Source: SVFI01 sp045546735 (lineage in GTDB: Bacteria > Bacillota > Clostridia > Lachnospirales > Lachnospiraceae). From it: a DNA stretch of 64,000 bases. Made by a program: the position numbers and the translations under genes. Each line of letters starts with the position of its first letter. Positions within the stretch are counted from its first letter, which is position 1. Shown in pieces: positions 36,202-45,020 of the stretch. The stretch covers positions 9,587 through 73,586 of the forward strand of contig JAZQDJ010000056.1 of NCBI GenBank assembly GCA_045546735.1, given 5' to 3'. Below the pieces are notes generated by a model. That model made no database searches and was not told the origin of the DNA. It saw nothing but the letters and a program-made list of their open reading frames with translations.

Positions 36202-37608
36202 ATGACAAGTGCATCTATTATGGAAGTACAAAAAACCGGTTTTGCTCCGCAGACAAATGTATCGAAGGCGCAGCCGGTAAATGCGACAGCCCAGTTTTCA
36301 GATGCTATGGAGTTTGCATCAGCCGGGCAACAGGATTCGGAGTCGGTGCAGAGTCCGGAAGCGAAAGCGCCTGCAGAGAAAAATCCGGTGCAGAATACGG
36401 GGCATAAAGAAATCCGCGAAGTGGAGCAGACAGATGCCAAGGCAGAAGTTTCGGAGGAAGAAGTTTCTGAAGAGATGAGTGCAAAAGAAGAAGAACTTGT
36501 GGAAGAAATAGCTGAAAAATTCGGTGTTTCGGAAGAAGAGGTGCGTAAGGCACTGGAAATGCTCGGACTTAGCATAACGGATCTTATGTCGCAGGGTAAC
36601 ATGGCAATGCTCGCTGCACAGTTGACAGGAATGCAGCCGGTGGATGTTCTTACAGATGAGAATTTGTTTGCGCAGGTGACAGAGCTGACAGCAGTGGTAC
36701 AAGATGAACTTCAGGCGGTTGCGGATGAATTGGGAATCAGTCTTGAGCAGCTTCAGGCAGCAGTGGAAGAAGCGGTTGTAAGTCATGAAAGCAAGCAGGT
36801 TGCTTTTGCTGAGGTGATGACGGCTGAAACTGATTTGCCGGCAGACGAGACAGCACAGGTTGAGGTGGTTACAGCGGAAACAGAGGTGTCGGGCGGCGCA
36901 GAAAGAAAAGTTCTTTCGCAGGAAACACCGGAAGAAGAAACTGTGATCGGTGAAAAAGATGTCGTTGTTGCAAAGACAACAACTGAGACAGAAGACTCGC
37001 AGATGGCAGGCGGCGAGGAAAAAGGAAATCATGATGGGGCAACGCTTATGCAGGCGGGCCAGAATACGGCAGTTGTGAAAAATGACATAAATACGGCAGT
37101 GCAGGCAGACCCGTTGTTTGAAAGCAACTTGGATATCGAGCAGACAAGAGAGCTGATTAACCAGATTGCAGATCATGTGAGATTGCATCGTTCGGAAGCA
37201 ATTTCTTCTATGGAGATACAGCTTCACCCGGTAGAACTCGGAACAGTAAATCTTCAGGTGGTGGCAAAAGACGGAACAGTCAGTGCAAGACTTGCGGTGC
37301 AGGATGAAGCGGTCCGCGCAGCGATGGAAAGTCAGATTGTACAGCTCCGCGAAACTTTGCAGGAGCAGGGACTTAAGATTGACGCTGTAGAAGTGACGGT
37401 TGCAACACATGAGTTTGAACAGAATCTCGACCAGCACGGAAGAGAAGCGGAAGAAAATGCTGCAAAAGAAAAGAAAAACGGAAGACGAATTCTTGATCTG
37501 AATGAAATCGGACAGGATGATTTGGATGGCGAAGAAATGTCAGATGCAGACCGTTTGCAGGTGGAAATGATGCGGATGGGCGGCAACAGATTAAACCTTC
37601 GCGTATAA
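36202..37608 (+). CDS. fliK: Flagellar hook-length control protein FliK
   Basis: A secreted molecular ruler that switches export from hook to filament subunits. The 468 residues comprise a long, acidic, low-complexity N-terminal and central part (many Glu/Ala/Gln/Thr). The conserved C-terminal Flg_hook domain lies at about 330-405 (SMEIQLHPVELGTVNLQVVA; AVRAAMESQIVQLRETLQEQ; GLKIDAVEVTV). An extra charged tail follows (EEMSDADRLQVEMMRMGGN). The opposite strand carries a long spurious open frame because of the codon bias. RBS AAGGAGGA precedes ATG 36202. It is followed by flgD after 13 bases. Confidence 0.93.
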   Translation: MTSASIMEVQKTGFAPQTNVSKAQPVNATAQFSDAMEFASAGQQDSESVQSPEAKAPAEKNPVQNTGHKEIREVEQTDAKAEVSEEEVSEEMSAKEEELVEEIAEKFGVSEEEVRKALEMLGLSITDLMSQGNMAMLAAQLTGMQPVDVLTDENLFAQVTELTAVVQDELQAVADELGISLEQLQAAVEEAVVSHESKQVAFAEVMTAETDLPADETAQVEVVTAETEVSGGAERKVLSQETPEEETVIGEKDVVVAKTTTETEDSQMAGGEEKGNHDGATLMQAGQNTAVVKNDINTAVQADPLFESNLDIEQTRELINQIADHVRLHRSEAISSMEIQLHPVELGTVNLQVVAKDGTVSARLAVQDEAVRAAMESQIVQLRETLQEQGLKIDAVEVTVATHEFEQNLDQHGREAEENAAKEKKNGRRILDLNEIGQDDLDGEEMSDADRLQVEMMRMGGNRLNLRV

Positions 37609-37621
37609 AGGAGGAGTAAAA

Positions 37622-38275
37622 ATGGGAGTATCTGCGATAATTGAAGATGGTATGGTAGCAAATGCCACATCGACGGTTTCAAAAGAAACAAACAAAGGTG
37701 ATACAGCGTTAGGGAAAGATGATTTCCTGCAGCTCCTTGTAGCACAGATGAAATACCAGGATCCGCTTGAACCGACATCGAATACGGAATATATTGCACA
37801 GTATGCGACATTCTCGGAAGTAGAGCAGATGCAGAATATGAGTCAGAGTATGGATCTTAGCCGTGCCTCAAGTCTTGTTGGACAGACGGTACAGATTACA
37901 ACGACAAGTGACAATGGTGTGGAATCTACATTTATGGGAAAAGTAGATTATGTAAAATATGAAAACGGAAAAGCGTTAGTTGCGATTGATGAGGAATTGT
38001 ATTCTCTTGATGATGTGACACATGTATGTGATCAGGAATATCTTACGGCATATGAACTTGCATCGACACTAGTCGGTAACGTTGCAAAACTTCCGGAAGT
38101 GGATAAAGTTACGCTTTCAGATAAGACGGCAATCGAGGAAGTTCTTGAAGCTTATGATGCGATGGATGATTATCAGAAAACATTCGTGGCAGATAAAGTG
38201 AAACAGCAGATTGAACTTTATCGTGAAAAATTAAGCCAGGTGGTTAAGGCTGCGGAAGAAAATGCCGATAAATAG
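37622..38275 (+). CDS. flgD: Flagellar hook capping protein FlgD with unusual C-terminal helical domain
   Basis: The scaffold cap for hook polymerisation. The conserved FlgD N-terminal domain is clear: LGKDDFLQLLVAQMKYQDPL, then EPTSNTEYIAQYATFSEVEQM. A short beta region follows (SSLVGQTVQITTTSDNG ... YSLDDV) to about residue 135. The usual C-terminal FlgD Ig/Tudor pair is reduced. Instead, from about residue 155, there is a helical segment of the style 'lP.vd.vtLsDk.aieevleaYdamddyqktfV', which is typical of helical repeats in Gram-positive cell-surface proteins. The product is 217 aa. It starts at ATG 37622 after AAAGGAGGAG. Confidence 0.92.
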   Translation: MGVSAIIEDGMVANATSTVSKETNKGDTALGKDDFLQLLVAQMKYQDPLEPTSNTEYIAQYATFSEVEQMQNMSQSMDLSRASSLVGQTVQITTTSDNGVESTFMGKVDYVKYENGKALVAIDEELYSLDDVTHVCDQEYLTAYELASTLVGNVAKLPEVDKVTLSDKTAIEEVLEAYDAMDDYQKTFVADKVKQQIELYREKLSQVVKAAEENADK

Positions 38276-38333
38276 AATAACGAGGCAGTAGTACATATTT
38301 TACAAGATGGCATTCTCATGGAGGAGGAAAGAT

Positions 38334-38732
38334 ATGAACATTCAAAACAGTCCATACTTATCCGCAGTGCAGATGCCGAAAAGCAATTTGGCGCAGGCCG
38401 TAAACCTTGACAGACAGTCGCAGGGGCTGAGTTTTGAAGAGGTACTTAAACAGAAATCGCAAAGCAGCGGTCAGACCGGGGAACTTAAGTTTTCCAAACA
38501 TGCGGTCAACCGACTGGCGGAGAGAAATTTAAGTCTCAGCGAACAACAGCTTGCAAGACTGAAAGAGGGCACGGACAAAGCAAGCGGAAAAGGAATTAAA
38601 GAACCACTTGTTCTGATTGACGATATGGCTTTTATAGTAAGTACAGGAAGCAGGACAGTCATCACGGCAATGGGTTCGGGCAACACAGACGAAAACATAT
38701 TTACAAACATTGACGGAGCCGTTATCAACTAG
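38334..38732 (+). CDS. Flagellar operon protein, TIGR02530 family
   Basis: A 132-residue protein found between flgD and flgE in many Gram-positive fla operons. The N-terminal third is variable. The conserved part begins LKFSKHAVNRLAERNLSLSE and continues KEPLVLIDDMAFIVSTGSRT, then VITAMGSGNTDENIFTNIDG, which fits the TIGR02530 family as I remember it. The role is unproven, but it is probably linked to hook assembly given its invariant location. I chose ATG 38334 behind GGAGGAGGAAAG. The frame extends upstream to 38307, but that part would overlap the ribosome site. Confidence 0.88.
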   Translation: MNIQNSPYLSAVQMPKSNLAQAVNLDRQSQGLSFEEVLKQKSQSSGQTGELKFSKHAVNRLAERNLSLSEQQLARLKEGTDKASGKGIKEPLVLIDDMAFIVSTGSRTVITAMGSGNTDENIFTNIDGAVIN

Positions 38733-38807
38733 CCGGACCTTATGGAGGCTAATATTCCCGACTGACAGACGGAATAGACGGACCGAAAGATTAGGAGGTC
38801 ATTCATT

Positions 38808-40439
38808 ATGATGAGATCACTTTATTCTGGTGTTTCTGGCTTGAAAGCTCACCAGACAAAAATGGACGTTATCGGTAACAACATCGCGAACGTTAACACA
38901 GCTTCATTCAAATCACAGTCAATCACTTTCTCTGAACTTATGTATCAGACGACACAGTCGGCTTCCGGTGCAAATCCTGAAACAGGAAGAGCCGGTACCA
39001 ACGCCAGACAGATTGGTCTCGGTGTTAAGACGGGCGCGATTTCTACTTCGATTGAAACAGCAGGTGCTACACAGTCGACAGGAAATCCGTTTGACCTTAA
39101 GATTACAGGAGAATCATTATTTATCGTAAGTAACGGACAGGATACATTCTTTACCCGTGACGGTTCTTTCTATGTGGATGGTCAGGGTAACCTTGCTATG
39201 ACTTCTAACGGATATACCGTACAGGGATGGCAGGTACAGAACGGTGTGATTGCAAAAGATACAGTCAGTGCCCTTAAGATTATGAGTGCTGAGAATATGA
39301 CATATCCGCCGGCAGCAACAACAGAAGCCTATGTTTCCGGTATTATTGATAAAAACGACCCGTCTGTATCTTCAGAGGCAGGTAAGATTATCAGTGTGAA
39401 CTTCTTTGACAGTCTCGGATATGCATATACAGCAAAGATGTCCATGAAGGCGACAGGAACAGAGGGTATGTACACGGCAGAACTTACGGAAGTTCTTGAT
39501 TCCAACGGTGATGCAATTGATATGACAAATATCAAACTCGGTTCGGTTAAAACAGTACCGGATGCAAAAACTCTTGCGTTGGCAAACGGATATACCATCA
39601 ACGGTTCGACAATGACATACCTTGATGATGAAGGTAATTCTCAGACAATTAATCTTGCAGGAGAACTTACTGCGGATGAAAAAGAAATTCTTGCAAACGC
39701 ATATGGATACACAACATATGAAGAATTCGCGAAATTATATGTAGACGACGGTACAGGCGTTACAACAACACTCGGAGCGCTTGTTGATGCAGGAAATCTC
39801 TCGAGCGTAATCAGTCCGGATGACTCGTCAGTGAGTGTAGACGGAAAACAGATTACAGGTGGTGTTATCCAGTACAATACGACAACAGGTGAAATCCTCA
39901 GTGTGAACGGATTGACAAATAATCTTGAACTTGTTCTCAGCTTTGGAGATCAGCCGGGCAGCGCATTTGAAGATATCAATATTGATTTCTCACCATCGTC
40001 CAACTACAACAACAACGGAACGAGTACAATCAGTGCAGTAAGCGGTGATGTGGACGGATACGGTACAGGTAGAAAACTCGGTGAAATGTCCGGTATCTCT
40101 ATCCAGAGTGACGGTATGATTTATGCATCATATGATAACGGTCAGACGAAACTTTTAGGACAGATTGCGGTAGCAACATTTGCGAACGCGTCAGGTCTTC
40201 AGAAAGAAGGAGATAACCTCTATTCTGCAACAATGAACTCAGGTGAGTTTGACGGTATCGGTCAGGATATTTCCGCAGACGGCGGTTATATGACAACCGG
40301 TGTTCTCGAAATGAGTAACGTTGATTTGTCTTCAGAGTTTACAGAGATGATTACAACCCAGAGAGGTTTCCAAGCAAACTCAAGAATTATTACGGTTTCG
40401 GACACATTGCTTGAAGAACTTGTTAACTTGAAACGTTAA
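38808..40439 (+). CDS. flgE: Flagellar hook protein FlgE
   Basis: The subunit of the flagellar hook. The N-terminal D0 region shows MRSLYSGVSGLKAHQTKMDV and IGNNIANVNTASFKSQSITF. The central part (about 190-400) is the variable surface domain, here expanded by a helical stretch (AGELTADEKEILANAYGYTT). The C-terminal D0 has the hallmark SNVDLSSEFTEMITTQRGFQ and ANSRIITVSDTLLEELVNLKR. The 543-aa length is within the larger Gram-positive range. The tandem ATGs at 38808 and 38811 are both possible behind TAGGAGGTC. The message may end shortly after at the hairpin 40484-40514. Confidence 0.96.
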   Translation: MMRSLYSGVSGLKAHQTKMDVIGNNIANVNTASFKSQSITFSELMYQTTQSASGANPETGRAGTNARQIGLGVKTGAISTSIETAGATQSTGNPFDLKITGESLFIVSNGQDTFFTRDGSFYVDGQGNLAMTSNGYTVQGWQVQNGVIAKDTVSALKIMSAENMTYPPAATTEAYVSGIIDKNDPSVSSEAGKIISVNFFDSLGYAYTAKMSMKATGTEGMYTAELTEVLDSNGDAIDMTNIKLGSVKTVPDAKTLALANGYTINGSTMTYLDDEGNSQTINLAGELTADEKEILANAYGYTTYEEFAKLYVDDGTGVTTTLGALVDAGNLSSVISPDDSSVSVDGKQITGGVIQYNTTTGEILSVNGLTNNLELVLSFGDQPGSAFEDINIDFSPSSNYNNNGTSTISAVSGDVDGYGTGRKLGEMSGISIQSDGMIYASYDNGQTKLLGQIAVATFANASGLQKEGDNLYSATMNSGEFDGIGQDISADGGYMTTGVLEMSNVDLSSEFTEMITTQRGFQANSRIITVSDTLLEELVNLKR

Positions 40440-40483
40440 TCGTAGATAATTGAATTAGGATTGTCATACATATTTAAGTATGA

Positions 40484-40514
40484 AAGGGCGGTGGCCGAAA
40501 AGGCCAGCGCCCTT
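40484..40514 (+). terminator. Hairpin after flgE, probable weak terminator
   Basis: A 13-position stem with one mismatch (40484-40496 with 40502-40514) and a GAAAA loop; AAGGGCG pairs with CGCCCTT at the base. Only a poor T-tract follows (TTAACGTATCTTTT), so it may attenuate rather than stop transcription. The 203-base gap from flgE to motA holds this hairpin and a promoter, and I see no flbD/swrD gene. Confidence 0.6.
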
Positions 40515-40569
40515 AACGTATCTTTTGTAAAAGGCATATTTTGGTTGTGCAAATTATTGTAAAAGTAAG

Positions 40570-40598
40570 TAGACAAGAGGTGAAAAATCTAGTAAAAT
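40570..40598 (+). promoter_or_regulatory. Candidate internal promoter for motA-motB and downstream genes
   Basis: TAGACA (40570-40575), a 17-base spacer and TAAAAT (40593-40598), placed 56 bases after the flgE hairpin. The predicted start is near 40605, just ahead of motA. It would give the motor, switch, export and chemotaxis genes a second entry point. Confidence 0.5.
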
Positions 40599-40651
40599 TG
40601 ATTAGAAAGGATATTTTTACATACTAGCGTGAAAATAGGCAGGTGAATGCT

Positions 40652-41449
40652 TTGGATATAGCTTCGATTTTAGGTTTAGTTATATGTTTTGTGCTTTGTA
40701 TTTTCGGTATTGTGACCGGAGATGCGGGTTGGGCTGCGATGGTGAATTTCTTGAATATGCCGTCGGCATTGATTACTTTTGGCGGTGCATTTTTCTGTGT
40801 TATGGCAAGTTATACCATGGCAGATTATTTTAAGGGCTTGAAGAGTTTTGCGTTGATTTTTAAGGTGCCGAACCTCGACACTGCCCAGATGATACAGAAG
40901 ATCATTGATCTTTCCAATGTAGCACGTAAAGAAGGATTGCTTTCGTTAGAAGAAGCAGCAGCCGATTTGGATGATGCTTTTTTGAAGAAGGGAATCCTAT
41001 TAATCGTTGACGGAACGGATCCGGAGCTTGTGCGTGGTATTATGGAGACGGAACTTTCCAGTATTGATGCCAGACATAAAAAGAATATGACGTTCTGGCA
41101 GGATCTTGGTGCGATGGGACCTGCATGGGGTATGATCGGTACGTTGATCGGTCTTGTAAATATGTTGCAGAATTTGTCGGACCCTTCCGCTATCGGACCG
41201 AATATGGCGGTTGCGCTTCTTACAACGTTGTATGGTTCGCTTCTTGCAAACTGGATTTGTACGCCGGTTGCAAGCAAGTTGAAATCAAATAATGATGAAG
41301 AAATTATGATTAAAGAAATTATGGTGGAAGGTCTTTTGTCAATTCAGGCAGGAGAAAATCCGCGTGTCATTGAAGAAAAATTGAAATCATTCCTGGCACC
41401 GAAAGACAGAGAGGCAGCCCAGGGTGAAGGTGGTGAAATGGATGGCTAA
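40652..41449 (+). CDS. motA: Flagellar motor stator protein MotA
   Basis: The ion-channel subunit of the stator, with four transmembrane helices. The protein begins MDIASILGLVICFVLCIFGI and has the cytoplasmic torque loop. The PomA/MotA signature is GAMGPAWGMIGTLIGLVNML (third helix), and the fourth helix follows (MAVALLTTLYGSLLANWI). The length is about 265 aa. The start is most likely TTG 40652, because AGGTGA (40641-40646) is then correctly spaced and MDIA... matches the family. GTG 40643 lies inside that ribosome site and would add three residues. It overlaps motB by 8 bases. Confidence 0.94.
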   Translation: MDIASILGLVICFVLCIFGIVTGDAGWAAMVNFLNMPSALITFGGAFFCVMASYTMADYFKGLKSFALIFKVPNLDTAQMIQKIIDLSNVARKEGLLSLEEAAADLDDAFLKKGILLIVDGTDPELVRGIMETELSSIDARHKKNMTFWQDLGAMGPAWGMIGTLIGLVNMLQNLSDPSAIGPNMAVALLTTLYGSLLANWICTPVASKLKSNNDEEIMIKEIMVEGLLSIQAGENPRVIEEKLKSFLAPKDREAAQGEGGEMDG

Positions 41450-42245
41450 GAAAAAGAAAGAAGAGATGCCTGCACCGGGGTCGCCGGCGTGGATGGCCAC
41501 TTTTAGTGACCTGATGAATCTTCTTCTTTGTTTCTTCGTGCTTTTGTTCTCGATGTCCAGTGTGGACGCCAAGAAATTCGACGAAGTGGCTGCATCCTTT
41601 TCGCAGACATTCAGTATTTTTGAGGCGGGAGCAACAGCAATCGGAGACGGAATACTTATCAGCAACGGCGTCAGCCAGCTGAATGAACTTGACAAATACA
41701 TAAACAGTACAGGTAAAACTGCGGAGTCGGAAGAGGATGTAGATGTCTTTGAGGAGTTTGAGCAGAAGAAACTGTCAGAGTCCGAAGAACTCGCGGAAAA
41801 AGTGGAAGAAGCATTGGCGGAAGACCAAAGTCAGTATGAAGGTGATATTAAAGTGGACTTTACATCCCAATATGTGTCGCTGACATTGAATGGTGCGTTT
41901 TTATTTGATTCCGGTAGTGATCAGTTGAAGGATGAGGCGAAACCACTGCTTGACAAGGTTGGAATGATTCTTGTCAGATATGCGGACAGTACGATTGAGA
42001 TTGAAGGACATACAGACAATGTTCCAATCAGTAATTTACGTTTTGCAAACAATGATGTGCTTTCCAGTTTCAGAGCTTTGGCGGTGTTTGATTATTTTAT
42101 GCAGACAACTTCTTTAGAGCCATCGGCGATTAAACATTCCGGACGTGGAGAATATATTCCGATTGCGGACAATACAACGCCGGAAGGAAGAGCCCAGAAC
42201 CGTCGTGTAGAGATTAAGATTTATACGGAACTGTCCGGGTATTAA
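41442..42245 (+). CDS. motB: Flagellar motor protein MotB
   Basis: The stator anchor, which binds peptidoglycan and carries the channel aspartate. The single transmembrane helix reads PAWMATFSDLMNLLLCFFVL, with the proton/sodium-binding Asp in FSDLMN near residue 24. A charged linker (about 85-125) and a plug-like region lead to the OmpA-like domain (TIEIEGHTDNVPISN; LAVFDYFMQ; GRAQNRRVEIKI). The product is 267 aa. ATG 41442 is selected, with GGTGGTGAA upstream and an 8-base overlap with motA; GTG 41424 would add a non-conserved hexapeptide. The coupling ion cannot be decided from the sequence by eye. Confidence 0.95.
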   Translation: MAKKKKEEMPAPGSPAWMATFSDLMNLLLCFFVLLFSMSSVDAKKFDEVAASFSQTFSIFEAGATAIGDGILISNGVSQLNELDKYINSTGKTAESEEDVDVFEEFEQKKLSESEELAEKVEEALAEDQSQYEGDIKVDFTSQYVSLTLNGAFLFDSGSDQLKDEAKPLLDKVGMILVRYADSTIEIEGHTDNVPISNLRFANNDVLSSFRALAVFDYFMQTTSLEPSAIKHSGRGEYIPIADNTTPEGRAQNRRVEIKIYTELSGY

Positions 42246-42269
42246 GAGGTATAAAGGGAGAAGTTTATA

Positions 42270-42794
42270 ATGAAAAAGAATTTATTATCTATCATCATTC
42301 TTGCATTGTTAATCGTAAACCTTGTGTTTTCGGCGGTTATTATGATTAGTGTTACGTCAACAAACAGAAAGACGGCAGCAGTAATCGGTGACATTGCAAC
42401 AATATTAAACCTTGAACTCGCAAGCGGAGCAGCCGGTGAAGATGTGCCGGAAGTTTCGATTGATGATACGGCTGTTTATGACATTGAAGAACAGATGACA
42501 ATTCCTTTGAAAAAAGGTGCGGACGGCAAAGACCATTTTGCACTTGTTTCTGTGACCCTTGTCATGAATACGAAACATGATGATTATGAGACGTATGGTA
42601 CCGTAGAAGCAATGGGCGGGAAAGAAAGTCTTATAAAGGGATTGATTGTCGAGGCGTTCGGTACGTACACTATGGAACAGATACAGGCTGACAATGGTGA
42701 TGCAGTGCGCGAAGACATTCTTAACCGCATCCAGACGATGTATGGATCGGAATTTATTTATAAAGTTACATTCCGGGATATTATTGAACAGTAA
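42270..42794 (+). CDS. fliL: Flagellar basal body-associated protein FliL
   Basis: A bitopic inner-membrane protein that surrounds or supports the stator. It has one N-terminal transmembrane helix (LLSIIILALLIVNLVFSAVIM) and an external stomatin-like domain ending ILNRIQTMYGSEFIYKVTF, the usual FliL terminus, with RDIIEQ at the end. The product is 174 aa. It sits between motB and fliM as in other Clostridia. The RBS is AAAGGGAGAAG ahead of ATG 42270. Confidence 0.92.
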   Translation: MKKNLLSIIILALLIVNLVFSAVIMISVTSTNRKTAAVIGDIATILNLELASGAAGEDVPEVSIDDTAVYDIEEQMTIPLKKGADGKDHFALVSVTLVMNTKHDDYETYGTVEAMGGKESLIKGLIVEAFGTYTMEQIQADNGDAVREDILNRIQTMYGSEFIYKVTFRDIIEQ

Positions 42795-42833
42795 GAGCTA
42801 CCGGACACTACAAAAAAACAGGAGGTGAGTCAG

Positions 42834-43814
42834 GTGGGAGACGTTTTATCTCAGGAAGAGATAGACCGATTGCTGCAAGGATTAAACAGCGGCGAATTGG
42901 ACGCGGAAGAAATGAAAGAAACGCCGGAGAAGATTACGAAAAATTATGACTTCAAGCGACCGGCCAAGTTTTCTAAAGAGCATCTGCGAACGCTGGAAAT
43001 TATATTCGAACATTACAGTCGTTTGTTGTCAACGAACCTGCCGGTGTACCTTCGAAAATCGGTTCAGGTTAATGTGGCCAGTTCGGAAACGTTTACTTTT
43101 TCTGAATTTACCAATGCGCTCAGTAATCCGGTCGTGCTTGGAATTATTAATTTTGAGCCGCTTGCCGGAAATATCATATTAGAACTTTCACCAAACCTCG
43201 GATTTGCAATATTAGACCGAATGCTTGGTGGTTCCGGAGTTCCGCTTGAGAAAAACAGGGAATTTTCGGAGATAGAGATGTCCATTCTTGACAAGATAAT
43301 GATTGCGTGTATGCAGCTTTTAAGAGAGCCGTGGAAAAACGTAGTTGATTTGGATCCGTTTATGGAGCGAATTGAAACGAATGCGCAGTTTGCACAAATT
43401 ATTGCACCGAACGAAATGATAGCGATTGTTACATTGAATGTCCGTATCGGTGATGTGGATGGATATATGAATGCATGTCTTCCGTACATTACGTTGGAAG
43501 AAATCATGGATAAATTAAATACGAAATTCTGGTTCTCCACAATGCAGAGCGTTAGTGATGAGGATTATGCAGAATATATTGAGTCGATGATTAAGAGAAC
43601 GACAGTGCCGGTAAAAGCGGTGCTTGGAAAGAGCATTGTTTCGGTATTGGATTTCGCCAATTTACAAGTGGGAGATGTCATTCGGCTTGATTCCAAGGTG
43701 GATGAGGAACTTTCGGTCTACGTTGGTAATTTAAAAAAATTCACTGCGTTGCCGGGTACGCATAAAGACAATTATGCGGTCAGGGTAATGTCGGTAGTGA
43801 GAGAGGAGGAATAA
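42834..43814 (+). CDS. fliM: Flagellar motor switch protein FliM
   Basis: The C-ring protein that binds CheY-P. The N-terminal CheY-binding peptide is LSQEEIDRLLQGL. The middle domain is CheC-like (FEHYSRLLSTNLPVYLRKSV; LELSPNLGFAILDRMLGG). The C-terminal SpoA/FliN-like domain contains VLDFANLQVGDVIRLDSKVDEE. The product is 326 aa. GTG 42834 fits MGDVLSQEEID and is preceded by AGGAGGTGA at 42820-42828. The GTG at 42825 belongs to that ribosome site. It ends three bases before fliY. Confidence 0.96.
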   Translation: MGDVLSQEEIDRLLQGLNSGELDAEEMKETPEKITKNYDFKRPAKFSKEHLRTLEIIFEHYSRLLSTNLPVYLRKSVQVNVASSETFTFSEFTNALSNPVVLGIINFEPLAGNIILELSPNLGFAILDRMLGGSGVPLEKNREFSEIEMSILDKIMIACMQLLREPWKNVVDLDPFMERIETNAQFAQIIAPNEMIAIVTLNVRIGDVDGYMNACLPYITLEEIMDKLNTKFWFSTMQSVSDEDYAEYIESMIKRTTVPVKAVLGKSIVSVLDFANLQVGDVIRLDSKVDEELSVYVGNLKKFTALPGTHKDNYAVRVMSVVREEE

Positions 43815-43817
43815 AGC

Positions 43818-44996
43818 ATGGACGGTATGCTGTCTCAAGATGAGATAAATGCGTTATTGAGTGGCATGGATATCGGCGGAGATACCCCGGCCCCGGCAGA
43901 TGAGCCGAAGACGGGCGGAGTAGAGCTGAGTGATATTGAAAAAGATGCGATTGGTGAAATTGCCAATATCAGCATGGGAACCTCGGCAACGACGCTGTTT
44001 TCTCTTGTTAACCGAAAAGTAAATATTACGACACCGGTTGTGTCTGTTGCTAATTGGAGCAACTTTATCGATGATCAGGAAAGACCATGTGTTTTTATTC
44101 AGATTCGATATACAGTGGGGCTTGACGGAGCCAATATTTTAATATTACGTGAACATGATGTAAAAGTTATCACAGACCTTATGATGGGTGGAGATGGTAC
44201 GAATACAGAGGGAGAGCTTGGAGAGCTGCATTTAAGTGCGATTTCTGAGGCGATGAACCAGATGATGGGTTCTTCTGCAACTTCTCTTTCCTCAATGCTT
44301 GGAAAGATGATTGATATCAGCCCGCCTGATGCGAGTCTTGTAAATCTTCTTGATAATAAGCGTGGAGGAGATATTGCACCATTCCTGGATGATGATTTTG
44401 TTAAAATTGAATTCAGAATGCAGATTGATGATCTCGTGGATAGTACAATCATGCAGCTGTATCCGATTGAGTTTGCAAGATCGCTCTACGATATCTTTAT
44501 CGGAAATCAGATGGGAGATGCACCGGCACCTGAACCGGCACCGACTCCGGCACCTGTTCCTGCACCGCAGCCGTTTGTACCGGAAATGGTAGCACCACAG
44601 CCGATGCCTGATCCGATGGCGATGGGATATGCGCAGCCGCAGATGGCGATGTCGCAGATGGCGATGCCTCAAATGGCAATGCCGCAGATGATGCCTCAGA
44701 ATATGAACATTCAGCCGGCACAGTTCCAGGCGTGCGGTAATCCGGCGGTAGCAGGCGTCAGCCAGGAAAACATCGGTCTGATTATGGACGTTCCTCTGGA
44801 GGTAACGGTTGAACTCGGACGAACAAAGAAATCAATTGCTGAAATTCTTGATTTTACACCCGGTACGATTATCGAACTGGATAGGATTGCAGGTGAGCCG
44901 ATTGACGTACTGGTCAATGGCAAGTTTGTTGCCAAGGGTGAAGTTGTTGTAATCGAAGAAAGTTTCGGTATCAGGGTAACTGAAATTGTAAAATAA
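43818..44996 (+). CDS. fliY: Flagellar motor switch phosphatase FliY (FliN-type C-terminus)
   Basis: A C-ring protein that combines a CheY-P phosphatase with a FliN domain. It begins with a second CheY-binding-type peptide (MLSQDEINALLSGM). The CheC-like region has two E-x2-N active-site motifs (GEIANISMGTSATTL; ISEAMNQMMGSSATSL), so both sites look intact. A flexible linker rich in Pro/Ala and then Met/Gln/Pro (about 235-300) precedes the C-terminal FliN/SpoA domain (DVPLEVTVELGRTKKSIAEI). The 392-aa product replaces a separate FliN, as in Bacillus. RBS GAGGAGGAA precedes ATG 43818. Confidence 0.95.
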   Translation: MDGMLSQDEINALLSGMDIGGDTPAPADEPKTGGVELSDIEKDAIGEIANISMGTSATTLFSLVNRKVNITTPVVSVANWSNFIDDQERPCVFIQIRYTVGLDGANILILREHDVKVITDLMMGGDGTNTEGELGELHLSAISEAMNQMMGSSATSLSSMLGKMIDISPPDASLVNLLDNKRGGDIAPFLDDDFVKIEFRMQIDDLVDSTIMQLYPIEFARSLYDIFIGNQMGDAPAPEPAPTPAPVPAPQPFVPEMVAPQPMPDPMAMGYAQPQMAMSQMAMPQMAMPQMMPQNMNIQPAQFQACGNPAVAGVSQENIGLIMDVPLEVTVELGRTKKSIAEILDFTPGTIIELDRIAGEPIDVLVNGKFVAKGEVVVIEESFGIRVTEIVK

Positions 44997-45020
44997 GTAA
45001 TAGAAATAGGAGAAAAAGAA

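Noticed and set aside
36319..37437. A 372-codon open frame on the minus strand
   Set aside because: It lies entirely opposite fliK, is rich in Cys/His/Phe/Leu as expected from antisense reading of a Glu/Ala/Gln-rich gene, and has no ribosome site or recognisable motif.
40580..40627. A 16-codon frame (GTG start) as a flbD/swrD gene
   Set aside because: Far too short for FlbD (about 60-70 aa), overlaps a promoter-like element, and similarity is limited to a few residues.
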